A stretch of 64,000 nucleotides of DNA. Source: Saccharomycopsis phalli. Lineage: Eukaryota > Ascomycota > Saccharomycetes > Ascoideales > Saccharomycopsidaceae. Numbering within the stretch: position 1 is the first letter of the stretch; every line of letters begins with the position of its first letter. Shown in pieces: positions 22,414 to 32,378 of this stretch. A model generated the notes under the pieces. It saw nothing but the letters and a program-made list of their open reading frames with translations, was not told the origin of the DNA and did not search any database. The stretch spans positions 496,001-560,000 of the forward strand of contig CP073212.1 of assembly GCA_020342235.1 (NCBI GenBank), read 5' to 3'. A program made the position numbers and the translations under genes.

Positions 22414-25400
22414 CTACCCATTGTTTGTAGAATTATTCATCCGTGCCGGATCCTTCAACCGATGGATCATCACATCGTCCCGATCCAACCCCTTGATATT
22501 CCCAATATCCTGCGGCGTAATGAAAATCGTCTGTGACTTTGGTTCGCGGCGCAAACTGTCCAACATCATCCGCATGCTGATCCGCCGGTTGACGGTATCC
22601 ATAAACACGTCAAACTCGTCTAGGCCACGGATCCGCGACCGCATTGGTTTCCAAATCGCCAACAACAATGCAATCTGCGAGAAGGACTTTTCGCCGCCGG
22701 AAAGCGACCCAACGGCACGCGGCGGCTGTCCGTCCTTGCCGACCAACATCAACAACCGTTTCCGCTCAAAGTCAAACTGCAACTTCCCCTCGAAGCCGCG
22801 CTGCGCCAACGACGCGGCAAAGTCGTTGTCTGCCGCCAAACACATCATCTCGCGCTGGATCTTGCCGGCGCGCATGCGGTTCTCCACCAGCCGGCTGAGC
22901 CGGTCCCGGAGCTCACGCGCCTGTACAAGCGCGGCCCGCGCCCGGCGGTACCCGTCCGTAGCCGCGCGGTACGCCGCCAAGATCTCGGCCTCCGACCGGC
23001 CCATGTGCCGCGCGGCCTCCGCCAATTGCCGGTTCACTGTGGCTAACCGCTGCTTGATGTCGTCAGTGGTATCCACTTGCAAATCAACCGCTGCATCGTC
23101 ACGTGAACACCACGCCTCGGCGTTGGGAATCTCCCGCTCAATCTGCTGCTGCATGGTCTCAATCTTGCTGCCCAACGCTTCTAACGCCGCCTCCCGCTTC
23201 CGCCGCCCGGCAGCCTGGTTCACAAGCCGCTCGGTTACCCGCTCGTGGTCCCGCTGCCGGAGCCGCTCAAGTCGTTCCTGCGCGGCTCGGAGATCAGCCT
23301 GTAGGGTAACTGCCTGGCCCGCAGCCTCGTACTCTGCTCGGATCCCCGAGTTGCGGGTCTCCAACTCCTCACACTGCTGCTGAGCATCGGCAATCGCGTG
23401 TTCGTTGATGCCGATTTCCCGCTCCAAGCTATCGCACTCCTCTTTGTACGCTGAAAGCCGCGTACCGTCACCGCCGTCAAGCTGCTGCTCATACCCATCC
23501 GCCTCCCGGTCAAGTGCCCTAATTTGCTCAGTGACAGTTTGTGCCAGTTTCTGTGTCCGGGTAATGTCAGCCAACATGCGTTGTCGCTCGGCGTCGCTGG
23601 TCTGCTCAAACTCTCGGAGCTCCTCCCGCGCCGCTGCTACCCGGAGCTCAAGCCGCCGGAGCTCCTCCTCCGAGCCACCGGGACGGCCTAGCCGCGCCAC
23701 CGTGTTCTCCAAATAGTAAACCGGGTCCGACTGGAAGCCCCGGGTCTTGGGGTTGGTCTGGAACCGCACTCCGGACCGCGCGTCGAAAAACGAGTAGCTG
23801 CACTTTACTCGCCGCGTCCGGGCAACCTCGCGCGCCCGCTCCTGGTCCGGCTCAAGCACCATCTTCTCAATGGCAAGGGTATCAATCAAGGTGTATTTCA
23901 CGTCTTCATGGGCAAAGTCAAGTGCGTCGAGCATGCGGGTCAAGCCGTCGCCGGACTCGTCACCTGACCCGTACTGGAACCGCTCGAACCGCCGCATAAT
24001 CACCTGCGCCGTCACCTTGTGCTTCCGGAGCAACGCAAGCATCCGCCGCCGGTCGTCCGCCGACTCGACCACAAACCCGTCCAAGACTGGCCCCAACACC
24101 TTCTCGAGTAACCCGGCCCACTGCTCGTGGCCCTGCCGCACCGCCACATACATCCCCATCGGACCCACGGGGCACGTGCCAAAACCGCGCGCCATCTCCT
24201 GCACCACCTGCCGCACCCCGCTCGGATACGCAGCGTACTTGTCCTGTCGCGCAAGCCGCTGCTGGAGCGCCACAAGTTCCGCCACCGCCTGCCGCTTCTC
24301 CTCCAACTGCAGACGCTGGCCCGCGCCCCACGCCCGGTACTCCTCCTTGAGCCGCGCAAGCTCCTCCGCGAGCCGCCCGGCCTCGCTGGCACGTGACTCG
24401 CGCTCCGCCCGCACCCGCTCAAGTTCCGCCGACACTGTGCCGCCGCTGCAGGCGTCCTGCCGCCGCTGCTCGGCCGCAATTTTCTTTTTGTACAGCGCAA
24501 GCGCCTGGCGCTTGGCCGCGTTTTCCCGCTCAAGGTCGCCGACCCGCGCCAGCAACTCGCTCATGGAAATTTCGTACTCGGCGACGCGGTTCTGCACCAG
24601 CTGCTTCTGCTGACGGAGCACGGCGGCCTTGTCGTCGATTGCGGCAATTTCCGCGGCGATCGCCTGCTTTTGTGTCTCGAGCACCGCCACTTCGTCCTGG
24701 GCGCTGCGGGACGCCGCCTCGGCGTCTTGCACCTGCTGCTGCATCTGCAGCTGCTTCTCACGGAGCACCGCCACGTCCTGCTCCTGCGCCACAATCTGGA
24801 GCCAGATCAATTTCCCCGAGAGCGCGCGCTTGCTTTCGCGGAGATTGCGCGACTCCTGGAATTCCCGGTACGTCCGGGTCGCGATCTCCGCGTCCTGCCG
24901 GAGCGACACCAACGTCGCGTGGCGCGTCTCAATCTCCTCGTGGATCTTCTTGAGCTGGCTGTTGGAATGCACATACGCGGCAATTGCCTGTTCCATTTGC
25001 ACGCCCTTCATGAAGAAACTGTACTTTTCCTCGTCGCTCAGCGACGCCAAAAACGTCTTGGCGGCGCCCTGCGACAAAAACGCCAACGGGTTGTTGATGG
25101 TGATGCCAAAATGCTCGAGCAACGCGTCAATGTCCGCCTTTTTCGTGCTCACCGTCTTGTGCTGCGCGTCCCGCACAAAGTACCCGGACACCCCATCCAC
25201 GCGAATAACGCGCTCCACCACCACATGGTCGCCATACGTCGCGTGTTCGAACGCGTACTCCCCGCGGTTTGCAAACGTTATGCTGATTTTTGCAGTGTTG
25301 CTGCCGCGCCTCACCAACGTCTTGAGGTTTTTGCCGCGATCCGTCTCGCTGGCTTTGCATCCCAACCCAACACTGAGACTCGTGAGAATCGCACTCTTCC

Positions 25401-25626
25401 CGCTGCCGTTCCGCCCAATGACAAAGTTCAATTGCGGCCCAAACGCGAGTTCAAAGTACTGGTGGCACATGAAGTTCTGGAGCACAAGCTTCTCAATGAC
25501 GCCAGCGGTCGCAGGACCGCCGTCAGGATCACTGGGGATCTCTGCGCGTGCAAAATCACGGCGGCTGAGCAGCGTGTGCTGGGAAAACGCGTTTTCCACG
25601 TCTAGCGCCTGATACGACTCGCTCAT
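22414..25626 (-). CDS. SMC6: SMC6, subunit of the Smc5/6 complex
   Basis: SMC ATPase of 1,070 residues. Smc6 pairs with Smc5 and Nse proteins to resolve recombination intermediates and repair DNA in the nucleus. The N-terminal head has Walker A GRNGSGKSAIL at residues 71-81 and the family-specific LSQGAAKTFLASLSDEEKY segment. Long coiled coils surround a hinge (residues about 480-650), and the C-terminal head carries LSGGEKSFSQIALLLAIW and the Walker B GLDEFDVFMD. The ATG at 25626 is preferred; an upstream GTG at 25680 is not a likely start. An ACGCGT (MCB) lies 39 bases upstream. The gene is strikingly GC-rich (Leu mostly CTC or TTG, Arg mostly CGG/CGC), unlike its neighbours, and this opens several long antisense frames that I regard as shadows. 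Confidence 0.95.
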   Translation of the reverse strand: MSESYQALDVENAFSQHTLLSRRDFARAEIPSDPDGGPATAGVIEKLVLQNFMCHQYFELAFGPQLNFVIGRNGSGKSAILTSLSVGLGCKASETDRGKNLKTLVRRGSNTAKISITFANRGEYAFEHATYGDHVVVERVIRVDGVSGYFVRDAQHKTVSTKKADIDALLEHFGITINNPLAFLSQGAAKTFLASLSDEEKYSFFMKGVQMEQAIAAYVHSNSQLKKIHEEIETRHATLVSLRQDAEIATRTYREFQESRNLRESKRALSGKLIWLQIVAQEQDVAVLREKQLQMQQQVQDAEAASRSAQDEVAVLETQKQAIAAEIAAIDDKAAVLRQQKQLVQNRVAEYEISMSELLARVGDLERENAAKRQALALYKKKIAAEQRRQDACSGGTVSAELERVRAERESRASEAGRLAEELARLKEEYRAWGAGQRLQLEEKRQAVAELVALQQRLARQDKYAAYPSGVRQVVQEMARGFGTCPVGPMGMYVAVRQGHEQWAGLLEKVLGPVLDGFVVESADDRRRMLALLRKHKVTAQVIMRRFERFQYGSGDESGDGLTRMLDALDFAHEDVKYTLIDTLAIEKMVLEPDQERAREVARTRRVKCSYSFFDARSGVRFQTNPKTRGFQSDPVYYLENTVARLGRPGGSEEELRRLELRVAAAREELREFEQTSDAERQRMLADITRTQKLAQTVTEQIRALDREADGYEQQLDGGDGTRLSAYKEECDSLEREIGINEHAIADAQQQCEELETRNSGIRAEYEAAGQAVTLQADLRAAQERLERLRQRDHERVTERLVNQAAGRRKREAALEALGSKIETMQQQIEREIPNAEAWCSRDDAAVDLQVDTTDDIKQRLATVNRQLAEAARHMGRSEAEILAAYRAATDGYRRARAALVQARELRDRLSRLVENRMRAGKIQREMMCLAADNDFAASLAQRGFEGKLQFDFERKRLLMLVGKDGQPPRAVGSLSGGEKSFSQIALLLAIWKPMRSRIRGLDEFDVFMDTVNRRISMRMMLDSLRREPKSQTIFITPQDIGNIKGLDRDDVMIHRLKDPARMNNSTNNG

Positions 25627-25664
25627 GATGCGATGGTTTGGGCCAAGAAATGACGGAGATGAAG

Positions 25665-25702
25665 ACGCGTGAAAAATCACGTGTTGTACATATTGTCACG
25701 TG
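25665..25702. promoter_or_regulatory. SMC6 promoter motifs: MCB and two E-boxes
   Basis: ACGCGT at 25665-25670 matches the MluI cell-cycle box bound by MBF-type factors at G1/S genes. CACGTG occurs at 25678-25683 and again, as the palindrome TCACGTGA, at 25696-25703. Control of a DNA-repair SMC gene by an MCB would fit established yeast biology, but the assignment is by motif only. Confidence 0.5.
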
Positions 25703-26340
25703 ATACTGCAACAGACTCGAGTGATTACAACTAAAACATCTTGCCTTGTCTACAGGGCTCGTGTGCAGATATCGCCTGCATCCTTGGAACTACATACACC
25801 AGTTGCTCATCTAATATCAGCGAGTGTAGCAAATATATTTCTGTAATAAAGCAGAAAATCACCCTGATATTTTTTTCACCGCGGCAACCAACCAGATTCC
25901 GTTTTACCCATGATTTGATTCTCGTCTACTAAACCAATGAATCGTATTCTACTCGTCCCCGTTGGAATAGCAAATATTCTCTTATAGCACTCCTTCAAGA
26001 CTCATATGCCAGTAATCTGAGCATGGAGTGGCTCAAACTAATTGCGTACTAGTTCAACAATCGTTGCCTCTTCCATGAGCCACTGTAACATCACAAACAG
26101 TCAAAAGGTTTTATCCATAGTCCACCGTCCCAAGCAACTTGTTTTGGTCAATCCTTAGCAATTACGCAAATATTTCATCTGCCTGCATATACCATAAGCA
26201 TTGAAGATCAATGACATTTACAATTCGCGGCAATATCCATCACGGCACTATTGTAAAATGGGTAGGGCATGAAAGCATCTGTGAAAATCTTCACAAACCA
26301 AGGTAAATACAATAAATACTAACACGCTTCACTAAAATTC
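25703..26340. other. Intergenic region, promoter of first aspartyl protease gene
   Basis: From about 25900 to 26340 this DNA resembles the region just upstream of the second protease gene (about 28800-29172), with shared words such as actattgtaaaatgggtagggca and ttctcttatagcact. The duplication therefore included the promoter. No additional gene is recognised. Confidence 0.55.
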
Positions 26341-27522
26341 ATGAAGCTCTTATTATACTTCATTACCCTTGGTCATGGCTTCTCGGCATCATTAAGTCTA
26401 TCAAGCAGTTCATTTGCAAAACGAGATCCACAGGACACAAAAAAAGGTTATGTAATTGACTATTTTGACAACAGGTACAGCATTCCCGAAACAACTATTC
26501 ACATTGGTGGCCAAGCCGTGAGTGTTGCGTATGATACTGGATCAAGTTTGATGTGGTTTCCTGATCCAGTGTCCTTGAACAACGTCGATGAAGATGTTAT
26601 TAAAGAAATTTACATTGACAGGAGTCGTCTGAAGGACTATCTTGTCACAAAATTCATGTATGATCTAAGACAGTCCAAGAGTGCAAAAATGATCCCTGAT
26701 GACGACTTTCATCAGGAGTTTTTGGATGGTACCGTCGCAGAAGGACCGTATTTTCATGATGATATAGTTTTAGGATCAGCTGAGTTGCCATCTGCTCCAT
26801 TTGGTGTGGCATACGAGCTCAATGGTATGTATGGTAACATCGGCTTGGGCCCAAGAAAACCTAAAGATACGCAGCCAGGATTAGTGGAGATGCTCAAACA
26901 AGCAAAATACATCAAACGACAATCGTATGGAATCCATATGAACCAGTACCTTAGTGAGAATAGTGGGCAGATTGTGTTTGGAGGTGTAGACACGAACCGA
27001 TTCCAAGGGCCGTTAAAAATGATTCCTGCTAGAAGAAACCCATTGGGTTACTTGGAATCACCAATTAGTTCTATAGGTTTTAGGCAAAGTGGCCAAAAAG
27101 ACAAGCCCTCAGTTAATGCTGTCATTGACATTGGGACCGCCTTAATTATTTTACCCGACGAATACAAAGAACATTTTAAAATGATGATAGACGAGAATGA
27201 TGATGTTTATAGTGCCTGTCACGGGAAGGACATTGGCGATTTGGAGTTTCTCTTTGGTAAATATTCCATCGTTGTTCTGCCTGATCAATTGCGAAGAGAT
27301 AAATATAAGAATCCTCATGATCAATGCCGGTTTGCCCTTGAGTTTGGATCAGATTCAATAATAACTCTAGGTATTCCATTCATGAAGGCCGCATACGTCT
27401 ATTATGATAATGAAACTCCTCAGATTGGGCTAGCACAAGCAGTTAAAATGAGAACCCCTGTGGCACCAAACATTGTCATTCCAGATGGGAAATTGATTGT
27501 TGGTACTGGAAAATCGGGCTGA
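26341..27522 (+). CDS. Secreted aspartyl protease (SAP/yapsin-like), copy 1
   Basis: Pepsin-family (A1) protease of 393 residues with a signal peptide (MKLLLYFITLGHGFSA) and a short propeptide ending in a dibasic Kex2-type site (AKR, residues about 26-28). The first catalytic motif is VAYDTGSSLMWF. The second is IDIGTALIILP, so the catalytic aspartate is present but the usual DTG/DSG is DIG. The flap region and a Cys pair (SACHGK and DQCRF) are visible. No GPI tail is present, so it should be secreted. It is one of a tandem pair with the gene at 29173; the last 383 bases of coding sequence are identical in both. Whether the DIG form is active is not clear from sequence. The family is certain, but the sub-family (SAP or yapsin) is not. 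Confidence 0.85.
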   Translation: MKLLLYFITLGHGFSASLSLSSSSFAKRDPQDTKKGYVIDYFDNRYSIPETTIHIGGQAVSVAYDTGSSLMWFPDPVSLNNVDEDVIKEIYIDRSRLKDYLVTKFMYDLRQSKSAKMIPDDDFHQEFLDGTVAEGPYFHDDIVLGSAELPSAPFGVAYELNGMYGNIGLGPRKPKDTQPGLVEMLKQAKYIKRQSYGIHMNQYLSENSGQIVFGGVDTNRFQGPLKMIPARRNPLGYLESPISSIGFRQSGQKDKPSVNAVIDIGTALIILPDEYKEHFKMMIDENDDVYSACHGKDIGDLEFLFGKYSIVVLPDQLRRDKYKNPHDQCRFALEFGSDSIITLGIPFMKAAYVYYDNETPQIGLAQAVKMRTPVAPNIVIPDGKLIVGTGKSG

Positions 27523-28094
27523 GGCAATAGTGAAAAGCAATCAATGAATTTCCAATCTTTTTCTGGCAAAGAGATTTGGAAACATGAAGTTTAAAATTAT
27601 CAATTTTTAATAATGTAGATGCCGAATTCCTCGTCGATTGAGTGTGACATCGTTACAAACTTATGCTCAGATATTTAGTTAATTATAGATGAGTTTTGTT
27701 CCTTTCATAATTGAATAATCGGAACGGTAGTGATGATTGAATTGATATTCTTCTATATTCTTAATTACAAAAATATCACCCCTTTATAGGATAGATATTC
27801 CCTTATAAGAACCTATCATCATGAGTTTCACACTACGTCACAACTGCACATTGTGCCTATTGTGCCGTCCCATGAGTACATTCCAACGCAGAATAGGTTC
27901 TCCGTTATAGGTTTCTTACTTGTGGTTTTCAACCTCAACAGATAGATATTCCCTTATAAGAACCTATCATCACGAGTTTCACATTACGTCACAACTGCAC
28001 ATTGTGCCTATCGTATCGTCCCGTGAGTACATTCCAATGTAGAATAGCTTCTCCGTTATAGGTTTCTTACTTGTGGTTTTCAACCTCAGCAAGT
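27523..28094. other. Intergenic LINE debris with a 151-bp tandem duplication
   Basis: After the identical 3' flank (to 27582) comes AT-rich spacer, then two tandem copies of a unit of about 151 bases at 27791-27940 and 27942-28092 (each starts gatagatattcccttataag). The end of each unit (tccgttataggtttcttacttgtgg) also occurs near 37541-37580 in the LINE ORF remnant. On the minus strand both encode a sequence like LLRL-TTSK-PITE, so these are LINE ORF fragments. Confidence 0.6.
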
Positions 28095-28650
28095 AATAAT
28101 AGTAATATTTATTTTGGTACTTAGATATATATTGTCTTTGGCATTACAATTATTTGACGATAATATTTTCACTCAGGAACATCCTGAGGCAGCACCAATT
28201 AAGAAAACCCACATCAGATCTCTAATAGCTGTATTTTTGATACATAGTTCTTGTAGTGATTGTGTAAGTCTGGTCGCTCTTGCTACCAAGTTTGACCGTT
28301 GAATCTCGTCAGGTATAATGGGGAATTGGTCTCACATGTCTACATTTCGGGTCTTTATTGCCAAGTAGTTTGAGCAACGAGCTGTTTGTGAGGATTTTTT
28401 CACTGAGTAATTATGATGTTAAACTGAGGAATGCCTTGCAGCCTGCAAGTAATTTCGTAATAAGGAGCTTAATTTTATCTTGGTGCACTTTGAGAGGCAT
28501 GGTGCTGATTTTGCGTACTGGTTATGAAGCAAGTCACTGTTAGAGGTGACCATGTGCTGGGCATGTAAAATCGTGGAACGTGGATTTTGTAGGATATTTG
28601 CATCCATTACATGATGGTCTGGCTTCAGTATTGAATTAAGTCTTAGTTTC
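28095..28650 (-). mobile_element. Truncated LINE copy, C-terminal ORF and 3' UTR
   Basis: Minus-strand fragment of the same LINE seen at 36.8-38.4 kb. Reading on the minus strand from about 28650, the first part corresponds to the C-terminal ORF (AGCKAFLSL, then LLKLLGNKDPKC, equivalent to AGPKAILSL and LLKLFGNDDPKC in the 37-kb copy). An internal deletion has removed the zinc-finger region. The 3' UTR follows, with its hallmark gctgcctcaggatgttcctgag (plus-strand complement at 28175-28196), and a short AT-rich tail at 28094-28115. Frames are disturbed, so it is inactive. No clear target-site duplication was found. Confidence 0.65.
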
Positions 28651-29172
28651 ATGTGAAACTAGGCTTTGACCGCAAAGGAGTTGGCTGATTTTGTAGAGTG
28701 CTTGTTTGGGTCCAACAAGAGTCTAGGTAAATATCTCATAGTAATCGTACGGGTTCGAATCTTGAATTAAAAATAATTAAGGTAGGTACGGAATTTATTA
28801 CACGAGTTTTGATTTTTGTCTATTAAACCGTTTCAATGTGTCTTCTTCTACTCATCATTTCTAGAATAGTAAAATTCTCTTCTATATAGCACTCCAGCAA
28901 GGCTACAATGCTAGCAATCAGTGCCGTATTTTGTCATAGACGGCATACAATAAATGTCACTTATATGTCTAGTATAGATTTACCATGAAGTAAACAATTA
29001 ATTTAGTGAGCCGTATTTAGAATAGCACTAATCATCAATGTCATTTGCAATTCGCGCTAGTATCCACGTCACGGAACTATTGTACAATGGGTAGGGCACA
29101 GAAGTATACGTGAAACTTCTCACAAACCAAGATAAATAGCATCAATGCTGCTGTATTTCGCTAAAAAAAACC
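28651..29172. other. Promoter of second aspartyl protease gene
   Basis: From about 28800 the sequence is a diverged copy of the region upstream of the first protease gene. At 28660-28755 a B-box-like gggttcgaatc (28743-28753) follows a possible A-box (ttggctgattttgtag), which may be a decayed tRNA-derived sequence. No complete cloverleaf can be drawn. Confidence 0.45.
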
Positions 29173-30378
29173 ATGAAGTTTTTATTATATTTCATTACCC
29201 TTGGTCATGTCTTCTCGGCGTCATTGAGTCTGTCAGATAGTTTATTTGCAAAACGAGCTCCAGAAGGCAGAAGTGCAGCAGGGCAAGTAATTGGTAAAAA
29301 AGAAGGTTTTATAATTGACTATTTTGACAACAGGCGAAGCTTTCCCGAAACAACTATTGAGATTGGTGGCCAAGTCGTAAGTGTTGCTTATGATACTGGA
29401 TCAAGTTTGATGTGGTTCCCCGATCCACTGACCTTTAAAAAAGTCGATTCAAATTCCGCTAAAAAATATATTGACAATAGTCGTCTGAAGAGCTATCCAG
29501 TCACAAAATTCATGTATGATCCAAGACAGTCTAAGAGTGCAAAAAAGATCCCTGATGACGACTTTCATCAAGGTTTTTTAGACGATACCGTCGCAGAAGG
29601 ACCGTATTTTCGTGATGATATAGTTTTCGGATCAGCTGAGTTGCCATCTGCTCCATTTGGTGTGGCATATGAGCTCAATGATATATATGGTAACATCGGC
29701 TTGGGCTCACCTAGTACTGAAGATACGCAGCCAGGATTAGTGGAGATGCTCAAACAAGCAAATTATATCAATCAACAATCGTATGGAATCCATATGAACC
29801 AGCACATTGGCGAGAATAGTGGGCAGATTGTGTTTGGAGGTGTAGACACGAACCGATTCCAAGGGCCGTTAAAAATGATTCCTGCTAGAAGGAACCCGTT
29901 GGGTTACTTGGAATCACCAATTAGTTCTATAGTTTTTAGTCAAAGTGGCAAAACAGAGAAGCCCTCAGCCAATGTCGTCTTTGACATTGGGACCACCTTA
30001 ATTATTTTACCCGACGAATACAAAGAACATTTTAAAATGATGATAGACGAGAATGATGATGTTTATAGTGCCTGTCACGGGAAGGACATTGGCGATTTGG
30101 AGTTTCTCTTTGGTAAATATTCCATCGTTGTTCTGCCTGATCAATTGCGAAGAGATAAATATAAGAATCCTCATGATCAATGCCGGTTTGCCCTTGAGTT
30201 TGGATCAGATTCAATAATAACTCTAGGTATTCCATTCATGAAGGCCGCATACGTCTATTATGATAATGAAACTCCTCAGATTGGGCTAGCACAAGCAGTT
30301 AAAATGAGAACCCCTGTGGCACCAAACATTGTCATTCCAGATGGGAAATTGATTGTTGGTACTGGAAAATCGGGCTGA
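29173..30378 (+). CDS. Secreted aspartyl protease (SAP/yapsin-like), copy 2
   Basis: Tandem paralogue of the protease gene at 26341, 401 residues. It has the same signal peptide (MKFLLYFITLGHVFSA), a dibasic site (AKR) followed by a slightly longer pro-segment (SAAGQVIGKKEG), a first catalytic motif VAYDTGSSLMWFPDP and a second motif FDIGTTLIILP (again DIG instead of DTG/DSG). The 5' two-thirds differ from copy 1 at many positions, including charge changes in the loops around the active-site cleft. From base 29996 to 30438 the two genes are identical, through the stop and into the 3' flank. This points to recent gene conversion over an older duplication, with different selection on the N-terminal lobe. 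Confidence 0.85.
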   Translation: MKFLLYFITLGHVFSASLSLSDSLFAKRAPEGRSAAGQVIGKKEGFIIDYFDNRRSFPETTIEIGGQVVSVAYDTGSSLMWFPDPLTFKKVDSNSAKKYIDNSRLKSYPVTKFMYDPRQSKSAKKIPDDDFHQGFLDDTVAEGPYFRDDIVFGSAELPSAPFGVAYELNDIYGNIGLGSPSTEDTQPGLVEMLKQANYINQQSYGIHMNQHIGENSGQIVFGGVDTNRFQGPLKMIPARRNPLGYLESPISSIVFSQSGKTEKPSANVVFDIGTTLIILPDEYKEHFKMMIDENDDVYSACHGKDIGDLEFLFGKYSIVVLPDQLRRDKYKNPHDQCRFALEFGSDSIITLGIPFMKAAYVYYDNETPQIGLAQAVKMRTPVAPNIVIPDGKLIVGTGKSG

Positions 30379-31539
30379 GGCAATAGTGAAAAGCAATCAA
30401 TGAATTTCCAATCTTTTTCTGGCAAAGAGATTTGGAAAAATGAAGTTTAAAATTATCAATTTTTGCTTTCAATCAGTCAAGTATATAGCAATAATGTACC
30501 GATAAAAAGCATACCATGTAGTATAAGAACTGGAATATACAACTATGTATTATATTGTTCCGTTGAATTTGGATCCCCAAGGGCCTTTTAACAAGCCTGG
30601 TTAAACGGTTCTATGGTTAATGTGAGCCGTAGTGATGGTTTCCTATCACTCTTTGCCTTGGGTCATTTCCTTGGCATGTGGGACATGTGGAATTGAATAT
30701 TATACTGACCCACTGTATTTGCCATGTTATACCTCAATTCGGTATGATATATTGGAATCACTCACGTCCCGTGGTTCCTCTGGACATTTTGCCGTAGTGC
30801 CTTATTTGTTTATCAGTGCGGTACATCTTAGACAATGTTAGTTTGAGATGGTTCCTGAAGTTTGCTTTGAATCATGGGTGATTGCCAAATACCCATTGTA
30901 ATTCGACCACGGATGAGTCTCCATTTGCGGGGTGACTTTTGAAGGTGGTGGTTGTGGACAAGGATTAGTAAGGCAGCATTGAATTGAATATAGTTTTCTA
31001 ATTACAGTAGTAAAACATGTAATTATCTAAGTCAATTTCCTCGTAATTTACTAGACCATTGCGCTTGAATAATAGCCATGTCTTGACGTTTCAAATCTGG
31101 AGGTATGTGCTTTGTCAAGAGTATAGAGTATAACAAATGCACAAGAGTAGTATAAACATGTGCTCATCAACAGTATAAATATATGCCCCCCAAAAGTATA
31201 AACAAATGCCCACCAACAGTATAAACATATGCTATCAATAGTATAAACATGTTCACCAACCATCTTTTTAGGTTAAACGGATGAAATGGATAACCTATAC
31301 AACATCTACATTGAATAAATACTCTGTTCAAGTACCAATTGCCAATTTTGCATCTCCAAATATTCAATTAGTTGTACATTGTTGTACATTGTGTATATGA
31401 AGCCAATTGTAATTTGTCTAGTTAAACACGACCCACCCGTATTATGAGCCCGTGGACCACCAGTCGCGGCGCACATGGCTACCCGCCATTGCTACTCGCA
31501 CTCATTATCATTGCCTCTCGCATCACAAAAAATCTTGCC
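30379..31539. other. Intergenic region between protease copy 2 and PBA2
   Basis: Holds the protease terminator and, at 31145-31255, an imperfect repeat of about 20 bases (caacagtataaacatatgcc). The frame of the following gene is open from an upstream ATG at 31444, so the last hundred bases could be coding if that start were used. Otherwise nothing is recognised. Confidence 0.45.
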
Positions 31540-32310
31540 ATGGCATTTTACATTCTACCCAACCTCAAGTGGACAAAAGACCAGCTCTTGGGCAAATTCA
31601 AGGCGTCGAGACTTGTTCTCCCCACCGTGTCACTTGCCAACGTGCCTCAGCTTGCCATTGACTTGCTCATTGTGAATTTGCACTGCGTGAAAGTTGGGCG
31701 CTTGGACTCGAGCTACTTGTATCCGTTTGTGTCGCCACCGGACCCAGCGCTTCGTGGCGACATGAGCCGGGCAATTATTCCTACGCTGGAGTTCCACGGA
31801 GTGTCTACGAGCTTGGAGGTGTACTACAGCGAGAAATACAATGTGACGGTGGTGCAGCAACGGTCGCCGATCTTACCAAACTACAAGACGCTTTTCGTGA
31901 GCAAAGTGCTTCTGCCGTTTATTAGCGGGTTCCCCGAGGTTCTTATCTTGTACTCGGCGAGTGTCAATGGCGCGATTCCCGAGGACGGCATCTCATACTA
32001 TTACTCTGTGGGGTACTTGGAGCGGCTCCAGAACTTGGATTTGCACGACACGCCAAAGAAACCGGTGTCCGAGTTCAAGGACAAGTTTTTCGCCACATTG
32101 GCCCGGTCGCTGGATATCGACCGACTCTCAGCAATGGTGGTGCATGTGTTTGAGGGTGACAACTTCCAGGACGCGGTGTACTTTTATGGCAAGACACTCG
32201 AGTTTTTGGCAGTTCCAGTGCCACCGACCGTGGCAAAGCCATACTCCTGGCTCGGATTCTATGGCGACAAGCCGCTCCCAGTGACGATCCAAGAGGGCCT
32301 CTATGGGTAA
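31540..32310 (+). CDS. ADD66: Proteasome assembly chaperone 2 (PBA2/ADD66)
   Basis: PAC2-family protein of 256 residues. With Pba1 it forms a heterodimer that guides assembly of the 20S proteasome alpha ring and docks by its C-terminal tail. The diagnostic N-terminal segment is RLVLPTVSLANVPQLAIDLLI, followed by the family's alpha/beta domain (PTLEFHGVSTSLEVYYS, QQRSPILPNYKTLF, LILYSASVNGAIPEDG). I prefer the ATG at 31540 because family members begin 15-25 residues before the LPTVS motif. An in-frame ATG at 31444 would add 32 residues with no family counterpart. The gene is the left member of a compact conserved trio and converges with RPA12, whose stop lies only about 70 bases away. Confidence 0.88.
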   Translation: MAFYILPNLKWTKDQLLGKFKASRLVLPTVSLANVPQLAIDLLIVNLHCVKVGRLDSSYLYPFVSPPDPALRGDMSRAIIPTLEFHGVSTSLEVYYSEKYNVTVVQQRSPILPNYKTLFVSKVLLPFISGFPEVLILYSASVNGAIPEDGISYYYSVGYLERLQNLDLHDTPKKPVSEFKDKFFATLARSLDIDRLSAMVVHVFEGDNFQDAVYFYGKTLEFLAVPVPPTVAKPYSWLGFYGDKPLPVTIQEGLYG

Positions 32311-32378
32311 CCACGTGACCGCCTATTGGGGCCGGCGCCCGGTCTATGACACTGATCACTAGTTCTTGGTCTATGACG

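Noticed and set aside
22373-25612. Four plus-strand ORFs of 247-336 codons
   Set aside because: They lie opposite SMC6 and arise from its GC-rich third positions. The compositions are Arg/Ser/Ala-rich and resemble no protein.
28660-28760. Possible tRNA gene or second SINE head (A-box-like ttggctgattttgtag and B-box gggttcgaatc)
   Set aside because: No acceptor stem pairs and the T-stem is weak. It may be a decayed tRNA-like sequence, but it cannot be supported.
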